A stretch of DNA of 6,345 nucleotides from positions 1-6,345 of the forward strand of contig JAFSWA010000060.1 of the NCBI GenBank assembly GCA_017444705.1, in the 5' to 3' direction. The translations under genes and the position numbers were made by a program. The notes below the pieces were generated by a model that ran no database searches, was not told where the DNA came from, and saw nothing but the letters and a program-made list of their open reading frames with translations. The DNA is from a bacterium (GTDB lineage Bacteria; Cyanobacteriota; Vampirovibrionia; Gastranaerophilales; Gastranaerophilaceae). Shown here one piece after another: positions 1 through 5,780 of this stretch (positions are counted from its first letter, which is position 1; the number at the start of each line of letters is the position of its first letter).

Positions 1-1
1 T

Positions 2-88
2 ACGAATTTTGAACAGAATATTAAACTGAGTTTGAACTCTGATAAGCTTCTGTTTTTTGATAAAGAAACAACAAAAAGATTAAAATAA
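2..88 (+). CDS. C-terminal end of a sugar ABC transporter ATPase (UgpC/MsmX/MalK type), partial
   Basis: The plus strand is open from base 2 to a TAA at 86-88 and encodes 28 residues; the rest lies left of the window. The tail reads NSDKLLFFDKETTKRLK. It matches the pattern that closes CUT1-family sugar-import ATPases, where the last TOBE strands finish as 'l..l..kLhlFDkeTgkrl'. Family knowledge: such ATPases sit on the cytoplasmic face and energise uptake of glycerol-3-phosphate or oligosaccharides, and the C-terminal OB/TOBE domain is regulatory. No Walker motif is inside the window, so the call rests on this short tail alone. The stop is 2 bp from the stop of the convergent gene on the other strand, and no hairpin terminator is visible between them. 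Any other protein with a similar tail cannot be excluded. Confidence 0.55.
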   Translation, partial: TNFEQNIKLSLNSDKLLFFDKETTKRLK

Positions 89-90
89 AG

Positions 91-594
91 TTAATCGTTG
101 TATTTTGATATATCTTCAAGGTATTGTTCAAGTGTATTGAAACCCGAATAAATTTCGTTTGTAACGAAAACATAACGGTTTGAAGTTATATTTCTAAGCT
201 CTTTAACTCTGATTTCAAGTATTCTGTCAGCAGTATTTGACATGTTATCATCATGAGAAGATGACCATTTTTTCAAGAATTCAATTTCTTCCTTAATTTG
301 ATTAGCCGTTGAATATTCGAGCGGAGCAAAGTCGAATTTTGCAAGTAAATTTTTCTCTTCAACCGTAATATTTGAGTAAATTGTTAATGTTCCGTACAGT
401 TTTTTTATAAACATGTAATTATCGGCAATTCTTTTATGCGAAGCCGGAGCAGAACTTTTTTCCACTAAAGCCTCTAAACCGATATTGTCATTCTTTTCGG
501 TATGAAACATTGTGTTATAACTTTTTATATGATTTGAGGTATCCGTCTTTTCCATAACTGTATTAATCATACAACTAAAATCAACCTTTGTCAT
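91..594 (-). CDS. Small protein of unknown function, last gene of the clpC unit
   Basis: This 167-residue protein is not recognised. It is charged and soluble, with no signal peptide or membrane segment. The C-terminal half looks helical (a lysine- and glutamate-rich stretch around EEIEFLKKW, then ILEIRVKELRNI) and the end reads NTLEQYLEDISKYND. The start is uncertain. I chose the ATG at 594 (MTKVDFSC...), which lies 31 bp after the stop of the upstream membrane gene. An in-frame ATG at 636 would overlap that stop by 11 bp, as in translational coupling, and the frame stays open further up to a TTG at 669. None of these starts has a clear Shine-Dalgarno, unlike the two genes upstream. Same strand and short spacing suggest co-transcription with the membrane gene. 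It converges on the ABC ATPase with a 2-bp gap. Confidence 0.6.
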   Translation of the reverse strand: MTKVDFSCMINTVMEKTDTSNHIKSYNTMFHTEKNDNIGLEALVEKSSAPASHKRIADNYMFIKKLYGTLTIYSNITVEEKNLLAKFDFAPLEYSTANQIKEEIEFLKKWSSSHDDNMSNTADRILEIRVKELRNITSNRYVFVTNEIYSGFNTLEQYLEDISKYND

Positions 595-625
595 AAAAAG
601 TAAATTTATGTTACGATAGATTTTC

Positions 626-1480
626 CTATGGAGCATCGGAAGCGTTTTCTTTCGCTTCTTTTGCTTCAAGGGTCTTTTGATTTTTTTTGATTCCTATTTG
701 TACAAATTGTGATAGTAAATTGTAGAATACTAACATAAAATAGAAATTTAGAAAAATCATTAGTACACAATTTATATACGGAGCAATAAGTAATAATAAG
801 ATTGAAATTATCATTATAGGAAGAGATACTAAAAATATTAAAATTATATTTATAATATTACCTTTCCTCAAAGAATTTATTCTTTTAATATTAAATACGG
901 ATAAGATTTTTTTGTCAACAAAGAATGAGGACATAGCAAGATAAATATAGAAAATAAATGCTATGTAAAACAATAAATACATTATAAAATATATTATTAA
1001 CATAACTATAATTGCTATTCCTAAGGCAGTTTTAGAGATTAATGCAAATAAAGCTGCTATTATTAAAGCTAAAATAACAAAAATTATTTGAAACAAAGCT
1101 GAAATAGCAGAACCGCCTGCACTGACAAGCAATGTTCCCGCCATGAGTTTTAACCCGTCAATAAAAAATATTTTGAAGCTGCCACCCCATTGAGGTAATT
1201 CGTTAGTGCCGAATACAATTTTTTTATTTGCATAATTAATACTGTAACCAATACTAAATAACATGGGAATGAATGCCATGAATGTTAATCCCATCATACC
1301 CAATGCCGTAATAACATCTTGGATATTGGGATTTTGAGTATTTAGAGTCATTATTTTATTAAAGGCGAACGTCATTAAAATTAATGGAACAATATTTAAT
1401 GCTGTACCAATAATATATTTTTGCCAAAACTTTTCGTCTTTAAACATAAAAGTAAAGGCTTCTTTAAAATTTAAAAACAT
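626..1480 (-). CDS. DUF4013-like polytopic membrane protein
   Basis: The 284-residue product is an integral membrane protein with about six or seven hydrophobic segments, roughly at residues 20-40, 58-82, 108-147 (probably two), 151-187, 208-234 and 236-258. It ends in a charged cytoplasm-like tail rich in Lys, Glu and Ala. The loop GTNELPQWGGSFKIFFIDGL (residues 91-110) matches the 'LPxW...f..Gl' signature I associate with DUF4013, a family of bacterial and archaeal membrane proteins without an assigned role. The start is well supported: AGGAG (plus-strand CTCCT at 1487-1491) sits 6 bp before the ATG. It follows clpC on the same strand after 73 bp holding a dispersed repeat, and may share its transcript. 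The family call comes from motif memory, not a profile search, and no function can be assigned. Confidence 0.75.
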   Translation of the reverse strand: MFLNFKEAFTFMFKDEKFWQKYIIGTALNIVPLILMTFAFNKIMTLNTQNPNIQDVITALGMMGLTFMAFIPMLFSIGYSINYANKKIVFGTNELPQWGGSFKIFFIDGLKLMAGTLLVSAGGSAISALFQIIFVILALIIAALFALISKTALGIAIIVMLIIYFIMYLLFYIAFIFYIYLAMSSFFVDKKILSVFNIKRINSLRKGNIINIILIFLVSLPIMIISILLLLIAPYINCVLMIFLNFYFMLVFYNLLSQFVQIGIKKNQKTLEAKEAKENASDAP

Positions 1481-1507
1481 AATTTTCTCCTGTTATTTGT
1501 TATATGT

Positions 1508-1547
1508 TATTGCGAGGAGTGCGTAAGCACGACGCAGCAATCCAAGG
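1508..1547. repeat. Short dispersed palindromic repeat between clpC and the membrane gene
   Basis: The stretch begins ATTGCGAGGAGTGCG and ends GCAGCAATCCAAGG. Outer arms ATTGC (1509-1513) and GCAAT (1537-1541) can pair, with an alternative TGCG/CGCA pairing (1511-1514 with 1533-1536). An inner hairpin GTGC-GTAA-GCAC (1519-1530) caps it. It is clearly richer in G+C than its AT-rich surroundings. From memory, 'attgcgagg...gcaatcc' is a common intergenic repeat of many unrelated bacteria, resembling REP or MITE-like elements. It lies 6 bp beyond the clpC stop and may act as an attenuator or RNA-stabilising stem-loop. No second copy exists in this window, so repeat status is recalled, not shown. 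Confidence 0.65.
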
Positions 1548-1553
1548 TTTTAA

Positions 1554-4064
1554 TTATGCGTTTTCTGGCTCTTTTGTTTCTTCCGACTGTTCGTGCTTTG
1601 CGGCTCTCTTTTTTGGAGCAGGAGCTTTTTCAAATTTGATTTTTTTATCGTCCATCTTCAAAATAACTGTATCACCTGCTTTATATTCGCCTGTCAAGAT
1701 TTCTTCAGCCAAACCGTCCTCAATTTTAGATTGAATTAAACGTCTTAAAGGTCTTGCACCGTAAGCCTCGGAATAACCATCCTCAGCCAAGAAATCTTTG
1801 ACTTCTTCTGTTACTTCAACCTTAATCTGCTGTTCTTCAAGACGTTTCAATAAGTCCTTCATCATCAATTCCGCAATCTGTCTGATTTCGGGTTTAGACA
1901 AGTGCGAGAATACGATAATGTCATCGATTCTGTTGAGAAATTCGGGGCGGAAAGTCTTTTTCATTTCTTCATTCACGGTATCTTTAAGTTTATCGTATTT
2001 GTCTTTTGATGCATCCTCAGCCGTTGAGAAACCGAGTTTTGAAGTCGTTGTAATCAAACTTGCACCGACGTTACTTGTCATAATGATAATTGTATTTTTA
2101 AAGTCGATAACTTTGCCCTTTGAATCCGTTAATCTGCCGTCATCAAGGATTTGCAACATCATATTGAATACATCGGGGTGTGCTTTTTCGATTTCATCAA
2201 AAAGTATAACCGAATAGGGTTTTTTCCTGATTTTTTCGGTCAAATGCCCGCCGTCATCGTATCCGACATATCCCGGAGGCGAGCCGATTAATTTTGCGGT
2301 TGAATGTTTTTCCATAAATTCAGACATATCAACTCTTATCATGGCATCTTCAGAGCCAAATACCGCTTCCGCTAACGCTTTTGCCAATTCGGTTTTACCG
2401 ACACCGGTAGGACCCGCAAAGATAAAACTTCCGACAGGACGATTAGGGCTTTTTAAACCGACTCTTGCACGTCTTATTGCTTTTGATATTGAAACAACCG
2501 CTTCATGCTGCCCGATAACTCTTGCGTGGAGTGTATCTTCCAATTTCATAAGTCTTTCGGATTCACCCTCGGTAATTTTGGTTGTGGGAATACCCGTCAT
2601 AATACTTACGACTTCCGCAATATGTTCAGCCGTAACAACGGGCTTATTTGCATCATTTTCTTCTCTCCATTTATTCGCCATATCACGGATTTTATCTTTT
2701 AATTCAGCCTCTTGGTCACGCAAATCAGACGCCGTTTCAAATTCCTGATTTCTTATTGCGTCCTCTTTTTGTTTAACAATTACTTTAAGCTCTTTTTCCA
2801 ATTCTTTGCCCTCAGGCGGCAAAGATGTAACGTTCAGACGAACTCTTGAACTTGCCTCATCAATAACGTCAATCGCTTTATCGGGCAAATATCTGTCATT
2901 TATATATTTACTTGACAACTGAACCGCCGCAATAATTGCCGCATCGGAAATCTTTAACTGGTGATGCTCTTCATATTTCGGCTTTAAGCCTTTTAAGATT
3001 TCTATCGAATCATCAATAGAGGGTTCATCAATAGTAACGGGCTGAAAACGTCTTTCAAGAGCCGCATCTTTTTCAACATATTTTCTGTATTCATCGGCAG
3101 TTGTTGCACCGATAACCTGAATTTCACCTCTTGAAAGAGCCGGTTTCAGAATATTAGCTGCGTCAATCGCACCTTCTGCCGCACCTGCTCCGATAAGAGT
3201 GTGCATTTCATCAATAATCAAAATTATATTTCCTGCCTGACGAATTTCATCCATTATTTTTTTCATACGTTCTTCAAATTCACCACGGTATTTTGTACCT
3301 GCTATCAAAAGCCCCATATCAAGCTGGATAACCTTTTTTCCCTCCAAAATATCGGGGACTTCGCCGTTTACGATTTTTGTCGCCAAACCTTCCGCTACTG
3401 CCGTTTTTCCGACACCCGGTTCACCAAGCAAAACGGGGTTATTTTTGGTACGTCTTGCCAAAATTTGAATTACCCTTTCGATTTCTTTTTGACGACCGAC
3501 AACAGGGTCAAGTCTTTGTTCCTGAGCCGCCAAAGTCAAATCCGTACCGAACTCATCAAGACTCGGAGTTTTCGCTTTACTTCCCGTTGCACCGGTTGCC
3601 GCCGCAGCGGTTGAAGATTCAATAGGCTTTGTTTCGCCAAGCATTTTAATAACCGAATTTCTTACTTTATTTAAGTCAACTCCAAGGTTATCCAAAACTT
3701 TTGCCGCAACACCTTCTGTCTCTCTTATTAAAGCCAAAAGTAAATGTTCTGTTCCAATGTAGTTGTGACCTAACTGTCTTGCTTCATCCCAAGCAAGCCC
3801 CAAAACTCTTTTTGCTCTCGGGGTAAAAGGTATATCAACAGCAACAAATCCCGAACCTCTGCCGATAATTTTTTCAACTTCGGCTCTTGCGTCTTTTAAA
3901 TTGACACCCATTGACTTTAAGGTTTTGGCCGCTACACCCGTACCCTCACCAATAAGTCCTAAAAGCACCTGTTCCGTTCCGACAAAATTATGCCCCAAAC
4001 GGCGAGCTTCCTCTTGTCCGAGCATTATTGCCTTTATTGCCTTTTCCGTAAAGCGTTCAAACAT
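1554..4064 (-). CDS. clpC: ATP-dependent Clp protease ATPase subunit ClpC
   Basis: ClpC is a cytosolic hexameric AAA+ unfoldase that threads adaptor-delivered or damaged proteins into ClpP. The 836-residue protein shows the full architecture. Two Clp_N repeats cover residues 1-145. AAA-1 has Walker A GEPGVGKT (214-221), Walker B IIDE (283-286) and the arginine-finger region ALERRF (335-340). A short middle domain with a UVR-like coiled coil (about 420-462, EFETASDLRDQE) separates ClpC from ClpB. AAA-2 has Walker A GPTGVGKT (551-558), Walker B ILFDE (620-624) and sensor-2 GARPLRR (769-775). Tripeptide LGF (677-679) lies where the ClpP-docking loop is expected, so it should bind ClpP. The tail after 812 is a Lys/Glu/Ala-rich extension. 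I start at ATG 4064, not the in-frame ATG at 4091, because an ideal ribosome site sits between them and MFERFTEKAI is the family start. The sequence is most like cyanobacterial and plastid ClpC. Confidence 0.97.
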   Translation of the reverse strand: MFERFTEKAIKAIMLGQEEARRLGHNFVGTEQVLLGLIGEGTGVAAKTLKSMGVNLKDARAEVEKIIGRGSGFVAVDIPFTPRAKRVLGLAWDEARQLGHNYIGTEHLLLALIRETEGVAAKVLDNLGVDLNKVRNSVIKMLGETKPIESSTAAAATGATGSKAKTPSLDEFGTDLTLAAQEQRLDPVVGRQKEIERVIQILARRTKNNPVLLGEPGVGKTAVAEGLATKIVNGEVPDILEGKKVIQLDMGLLIAGTKYRGEFEERMKKIMDEIRQAGNIILIIDEMHTLIGAGAAEGAIDAANILKPALSRGEIQVIGATTADEYRKYVEKDAALERRFQPVTIDEPSIDDSIEILKGLKPKYEEHHQLKISDAAIIAAVQLSSKYINDRYLPDKAIDVIDEASSRVRLNVTSLPPEGKELEKELKVIVKQKEDAIRNQEFETASDLRDQEAELKDKIRDMANKWREENDANKPVVTAEHIAEVVSIMTGIPTTKITEGESERLMKLEDTLHARVIGQHEAVVSISKAIRRARVGLKSPNRPVGSFIFAGPTGVGKTELAKALAEAVFGSEDAMIRVDMSEFMEKHSTAKLIGSPPGYVGYDDGGHLTEKIRKKPYSVILFDEIEKAHPDVFNMMLQILDDGRLTDSKGKVIDFKNTIIIMTSNVGASLITTTSKLGFSTAEDASKDKYDKLKDTVNEEMKKTFRPEFLNRIDDIIVFSHLSKPEIRQIAELMMKDLLKRLEEQQIKVEVTEEVKDFLAEDGYSEAYGARPLRRLIQSKIEDGLAEEILTGEYKAGDTVILKMDDKKIKFEKAPAPKKRAAKHEQSEETKEPENA

Positions 4065-4070
4065 GTTTTT

Positions 4071-4075
4071 CTCCT
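4071..4075 (-). promoter_or_regulatory. Shine-Dalgarno site that fixes the clpC start
   Basis: The minus strand reads AGGAG followed by six bases (AAAAAC) and the ATG at 4064-4062. The same AGGAG with similar spacing precedes the DUF4013 gene, so this organism uses canonical sites. The upstream in-frame ATG at 4091 would put this site inside the coding region and is rejected. Confidence 0.85.
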
Positions 4076-4093
4076 GATTATCCGTATACATTT

Positions 4094-4122
4094 ATTTTAC
4101 TACGATAATCCTATTTTAACAA
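4094..4122 (-). promoter_or_regulatory. Predicted sigma-70 promoter of clpC
   Basis: On the minus strand TTGTTA (plus 4117-4122, 4 of 6 matches to TTGACA) and TAAAAT (plus 4094-4099, 5 of 6 to TATAAT) are separated by exactly 17 bp. Transcription would start near 4087, leaving a leader of about 22 bases with the Shine-Dalgarno. No CtsR heptad direct repeat and no CIRCE element is visible, so heat-shock control by those routes is not supported here. Confidence 0.6.
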
Positions 4123-4123
4123 T

Positions 4124-4161
4124 AGAGTTTGCAGAAAAATTATAATTTTTCTGCAAACTCT
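4124..4161. repeat. Perfect 38-bp palindrome abutting the clpC -35 box
   Basis: Arms of 17 bases (4124-4140 and 4145-4161) are exact reverse complements, and the central TATA is also self-complementary, so the whole 38 bp is a perfect palindrome. The left arm starts AGAGTTTGCAG and the right arm ends CTGCAAACTCT. It ends 2 bp from the predicted -35 hexamer. Neither side is followed by a T-run, so it is not a classical intrinsic terminator in either direction. It could be an operator, a leftover of a mobile element, or a transcription-blocking hairpin that insulates clpC from upstream reading. The structure is certain; the role is not. Confidence 0.9.
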
Positions 4162-4234
4162 TGTGAACGGGTTCAAATCATATTGTTTGCCATTCCGCAT
4201 ACGACCTGATTTTTACACATATTATGTCGGACTT

Positions 4235-4270
4235 AAAAACTTTAAAAAATTGTCATTTTTTGAGTTTTTT
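4235..4270. terminator. AT-rich hairpin with flanking T/A tracts, weak terminator candidate
   Basis: AAAAACTTTAAAAAAT and ATTTTTTGAGTTTTTT flank a TGTC loop and can pair over most of their length with a few wobbles or a bulge. The structure has almost no G+C. On the minus strand it lies about 32 bp past the stop of the Clp N-domain fragment, and the mirrored A/T tracts would give a U-run in either direction. Low stability makes the terminator call weak. The rest of 4162-4301 shows no gene, tRNA or repeat. Confidence 0.25.
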
Positions 4271-4301
4271 ACATCATCCTATGTTTAGAAAAATTTAAGA
4301 A

Positions 4302-4547
4302 TTACAAAATTTCTTCAAATTTACTGAAATTTGCACCCAAATTATCCAATATCTTTATTGCTTCATCATTTTGATTTTTGTAAAACAAAATAGCTTTAAA
4401 CAAATGTTTTGGCTCAACTTGTTTATGATTTGCATATGTGCAGGCAAGATTAAAAACTTCTTTTGCTCTTGCGGAAAAAGGGATAAAAGATCCGCAAATT
4501 TCAACTTTATGGAGAATTGCAGAAGGATTGGAAATAAAACCGCACAT
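4302..4547 (-). pseudogene. Orphan Clp N-domain fragment (second Clp_N repeat), 5' truncated
   Basis: The frame encodes 81 residues from the first ATG. Residues 22-81, beginning FIPFSARAKEVFNLA and including PKHLFKAIL and ILDNLGANFSKFEEIL, align well with the second Clp_N repeat of the neighbouring ClpC (IPFTPRAKRVLGLA, TEHLLLALI, VLDNLGVDLNKV). The family uses this repeat to bind adaptors and substrates. The frame stops right after the repeat, with no AAA module. The first ~20 residues do not match the first Clp_N repeat; that stretch is instead the antisense of the helix-turn-helix tail on the plus strand. No Shine-Dalgarno precedes the ATG, and the frame stays open upstream to a stop at 4602-4604. 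I read it as a decayed, 5'-truncated relic of a Clp-like gene. A functional stand-alone Clp_N protein is possible but less likely. Codon-level divergence from clpC argues against a recent duplication. Confidence 0.6.
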
Positions 4548-4605
4548 TTTAATAAAAATGATTGAAGATGAATTAGGGGAAGATTTTTCGTTTCTTGAAA
4601 ATTAA
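4429..4605 (+). pseudogene. C-terminal fragment of an XRE/HTH_3 regulator, 5' truncated
   Basis: On the plus strand, in a frame with no upstream ATG, the sequence EKGIKDPQISTLWRIAEGLE followed by IKPHILIKMIEDELGEDFSFLEN ends at a TAA (4603-4605). This is the typical end of an XRE-type helix-turn-helix domain: the recognition-helix exit 'iEkGlrdPqIStLwrIAegLeikp', then a short acidic tail. The frame is closed upstream by TGA at 4426-4428. The expected first helices and SQE-type motif are absent, and only an internal ATG (4558) exists. Strong similarity begins near 4471; matches from 4429 to there are weak and may be chance. The gene has lost its 5' half. It lies antisense to the Clp_N fragment, overlapping it, and converges on the NrtR-like gene with 10 bp between stops. 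Such proteins bind DNA as repressors, often in phage or toxin-antitoxin settings, but this copy is probably dead. Confidence 0.6.
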
Positions 4606-4615
4606 ATTTAATAAT

Positions 4616-5299
4616 CTACGAAAAGAAATGTCCACGTTTTGAATTTAAGTTAATTTCATCAAATTTATAAAGCCTTGCGGGACGCTTTGAGCCTGATTTT
4701 GAAAATTCATCTAATTCTTTCAGCATATCAAGTGACATGATTTTTTTTCTGAAATTTCTTTTATCTAATTTTTTTGCCAAAATTAATTCATAAGAATGCT
4801 GCAATTCTGTAAGGGTGAATTTTTCGGGCAAAAGTTGGAACGCAATCGGACTGATTTCGAGCCTTTCTCTCATTCTTTTGATAGAATATTCAATAATTTC
4901 TTTGTGGTCGAAAGCCAATTGAGGCAGTGAATAAACCTTATGCCATTCAACTTCCGTAACTTGTGTTCCTTGGTCAAATCCGAGTTTTAAATCGTCAGAA
5001 CGAATTAATGCAAAGTAAGCACATGTAATGACACGTGAATTCGGATAACGTAAAGGGTCACCAAAAGTATAAAGCTGTTCAAGATAAATATTTTGAACTG
5101 CTGTTTTTTCTTTCAAAATTCTCAAAGCCGCACTGTCAAGGTTTTCAGATAATCTGATAAATCCTCCGGGGATTGCCCATCTTCCTTTAAACGGTTCGGA
5201 CGCACGTTTTACAAGCAATACTTTGAGTCTGCCGTCTTGTATCGTGAAGATAACAACGTCAACCGTAACCTCATGCGTTTTTGTTTCATTGAACATCAT
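4616..5299 (-). CDS. NrtR-like transcriptional regulator (Nudix-fold sensor plus winged helix)
   Basis: The 227-residue protein has the two-domain layout of the NrtR family. Residues 10-145 form the Nudix-like domain: VDVVIFTI, LKVLLVKRASEPFKGRWAIP, LEQLYTFGDPLRYPNSRVIT and AYFAL. Residues 155-214 form the winged helix, with FTLTELQHSYELILAKKLDK, RNFRKKI and RPARLYKF. The Nudix box G-x5-E-x7-RE-x2-EE-x-G begins properly (G46, E52, R60) but then reads ILKEKTAV, so the acidic residue after R60, one of the paired Glu and the Gly are lost. Hydrolase activity is therefore unlikely. Family knowledge: NrtR members bind ADP-ribose or related metabolites and repress NAD or pentose genes. No target gene lies in the window, so its regulon is unknown. 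The start is a double ATG (5299 and 5296) with no Shine-Dalgarno. Confidence 0.85.
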   Translation of the reverse strand: MMFNETKTHEVTVDVVIFTIQDGRLKVLLVKRASEPFKGRWAIPGGFIRLSENLDSAALRILKEKTAVQNIYLEQLYTFGDPLRYPNSRVITCAYFALIRSDDLKLGFDQGTQVTEVEWHKVYSLPQLAFDHKEIIEYSIKRMRERLEISPIAFQLLPEKFTLTELQHSYELILAKKLDKRNFRKKIMSLDMLKELDEFSKSGSKRPARLYKFDEINLNSKRGHFFS

Positions 5300-5305
5300 A
5301 AACTA

Positions 5306-5311
5306 ATTGTA
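5306..5311 (-). promoter_or_regulatory. Possible -10 box giving a leaderless transcript of the NrtR-like gene
   Basis: The minus strand reads TACAAT (5 of 6 to TATAAT), with six bases between it and the ATG at 5299, so transcription would begin at or next to the start codon. This fits the lack of a Shine-Dalgarno. No convincing -35 is found at 16-18 bp, and in such AT-rich DNA a chance match is easy. Confidence 0.25.
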
Positions 5312-5363
5312 ATATAAAAATTAAATTTATTTTTTTTATGTAAAAAAATGTTACAAATATAAA

Positions 5364-5375
5364 AAATTGCAATTT
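5364..5375. promoter_or_regulatory. 12-bp palindrome in the spacer between divergent genes
   Basis: AAATTGCAATTT is a perfect 12-bp inverted repeat in the spacer that separates the NrtR-like gene (minus) from the frameshifted gene (plus). Nearby, TTGTAA (5307-5312) and TTACAA (5351-5356) form a wider inverted pair. Position suits an operator for an autoregulated repressor, but the spacer is very AT-rich and the match could be chance. Nothing else is visible in 5300-5431. Confidence 0.2.
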
Positions 5376-5451
5376 ATCAATAAAAAAAATTTTATTTAAA
5401 TAGGAATTAAATAAGAAGGGAATTTAAATATATGGGAATTACTATTTTACC

Positions 5452-5757
5452 TTGAATCCAAGGAAAATGAGTTGGAGTGCTTTTAAAGGATATTGGGGGG
5501 AAAAGCTGGATAAAGTAACAGAAACTTGTAAACCTGCTTACGGTTCAGTTTATATTGAAGCCAATTTTATGAAATGGACAAAAGACCATTTTTCGCCTAA
5601 AAGAGGCATAAAATTTGTAAAAGAAAGTGTTGATGCTTATAATAGCGGTAAGGGCGGTTCAATAAATCGAGCATTAGTCGGGGCATACAGTACTGCTAAC
5701 AATGTGCATTCATTATTAAAGAAAAAAAGCATGACTGCACTCGGGAAGTTTTTTTAA
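5452..5757 (+). CDS. Unknown protein, N-terminal piece of a frameshifted gene
   Basis: This open frame gives 101 residues from a TTG, or 96 from the ATG at 5467. The product is basic and soluble, with SWSAFKGYWGEKLDKVTE near the start; I do not recognise the family. Both starts are poor: the AGGA at 5461-5464 is only 2 bp before the ATG. A better start is the ATG at 5432, preceded by AAGAAGGG (5413-5420). That frame reads MGITILP and stops at 5453-5455. Adding one T to the TTTT at 5445-5448 would join it to this frame as MGITIFTLNPRKMSW. At the other end the frame stops inside a run of seven T (5749-5755); eight would carry it on into the next frame. I therefore read this as the first part of a single longer gene broken twice. 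Confidence 0.5.
   Translation: MNPRKMSWSAFKGYWGEKLDKVTETCKPAYGSVYIEANFMKWTKDHFSPKRGIKFVKESVDAYNSGKGGSINRALVGAYSTANNVHSLLKKKSMTALGKFF
5749..5755 (+). other. T7 tract at the apparent frameshift between two coding pieces
   Basis: Seven T follow GGGAAG. In the frame of the left piece they give K-F-F-stop. With eight T the reading continues as KFFLSEKSKASAMDFLREW, directly into the right piece, with no stop and no leftover bases. The tract is thus the most economical site of a -1 mutation, a sequencing length error, or transcriptional slippage. Confidence 0.6.
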
Positions 5758-5780
5758 GTGAAAAATCAAAGGCTTCTGCT

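Noticed and set aside
595..669. 25-residue extension of the small unknown protein from a TTG at 669
   Set aside because: It overlaps the end of the DUF4013 gene, has no ribosome site and a low-complexity basic composition that mirrors the other frame. The ATG at 636 stays a possible start.
1504..3625. Several open plus-strand frames inside clpC (for example 1504-1734, 1798-2217, 2341-2748, 3201-3614)
   Set aside because: They are antisense to highly conserved ClpC coding, have no family resemblance and no ribosome sites, so they are shadows of the clpC codons.
4065..4091. Nine-residue N-terminal extension of ClpC from the ATG at 4091
   Set aside because: The AGGAG site at 4071-4075 lies inside it and points to the ATG at 4064, which also gives the family's MFERFTEKAI start.
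4124..4161. Palindrome read as a rho-independent terminator
   Set aside because: No T-run follows on either strand (TTGTGAAC on plus, TTGTTAAA on minus), although a blocking role cannot be excluded.
4163..4190. GGTTCAAATC at about 4169-4178 resembles the T-loop of a tRNA
   Set aside because: Flanking bases do not form a T-stem (only the closing G-C pair is possible), and no acceptor, D or anticodon arm is present around it.
4371..4565. 64-residue plus-strand open frame beginning MIFVKQNSFK
   Set aside because: It runs antisense to the Clp_N fragment and in a different frame from the XRE tail; its composition (Cys, Phe and Lys rich) looks non-coding.
5364..5401. TTGCAA (5367-5372) with TTTATT (5391-5396) as a plus-strand promoter for the frameshifted gene
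   Set aside because: The -10 match is poor and spacing is 18 bp; in this near-pure A/T spacer such pairs arise easily.
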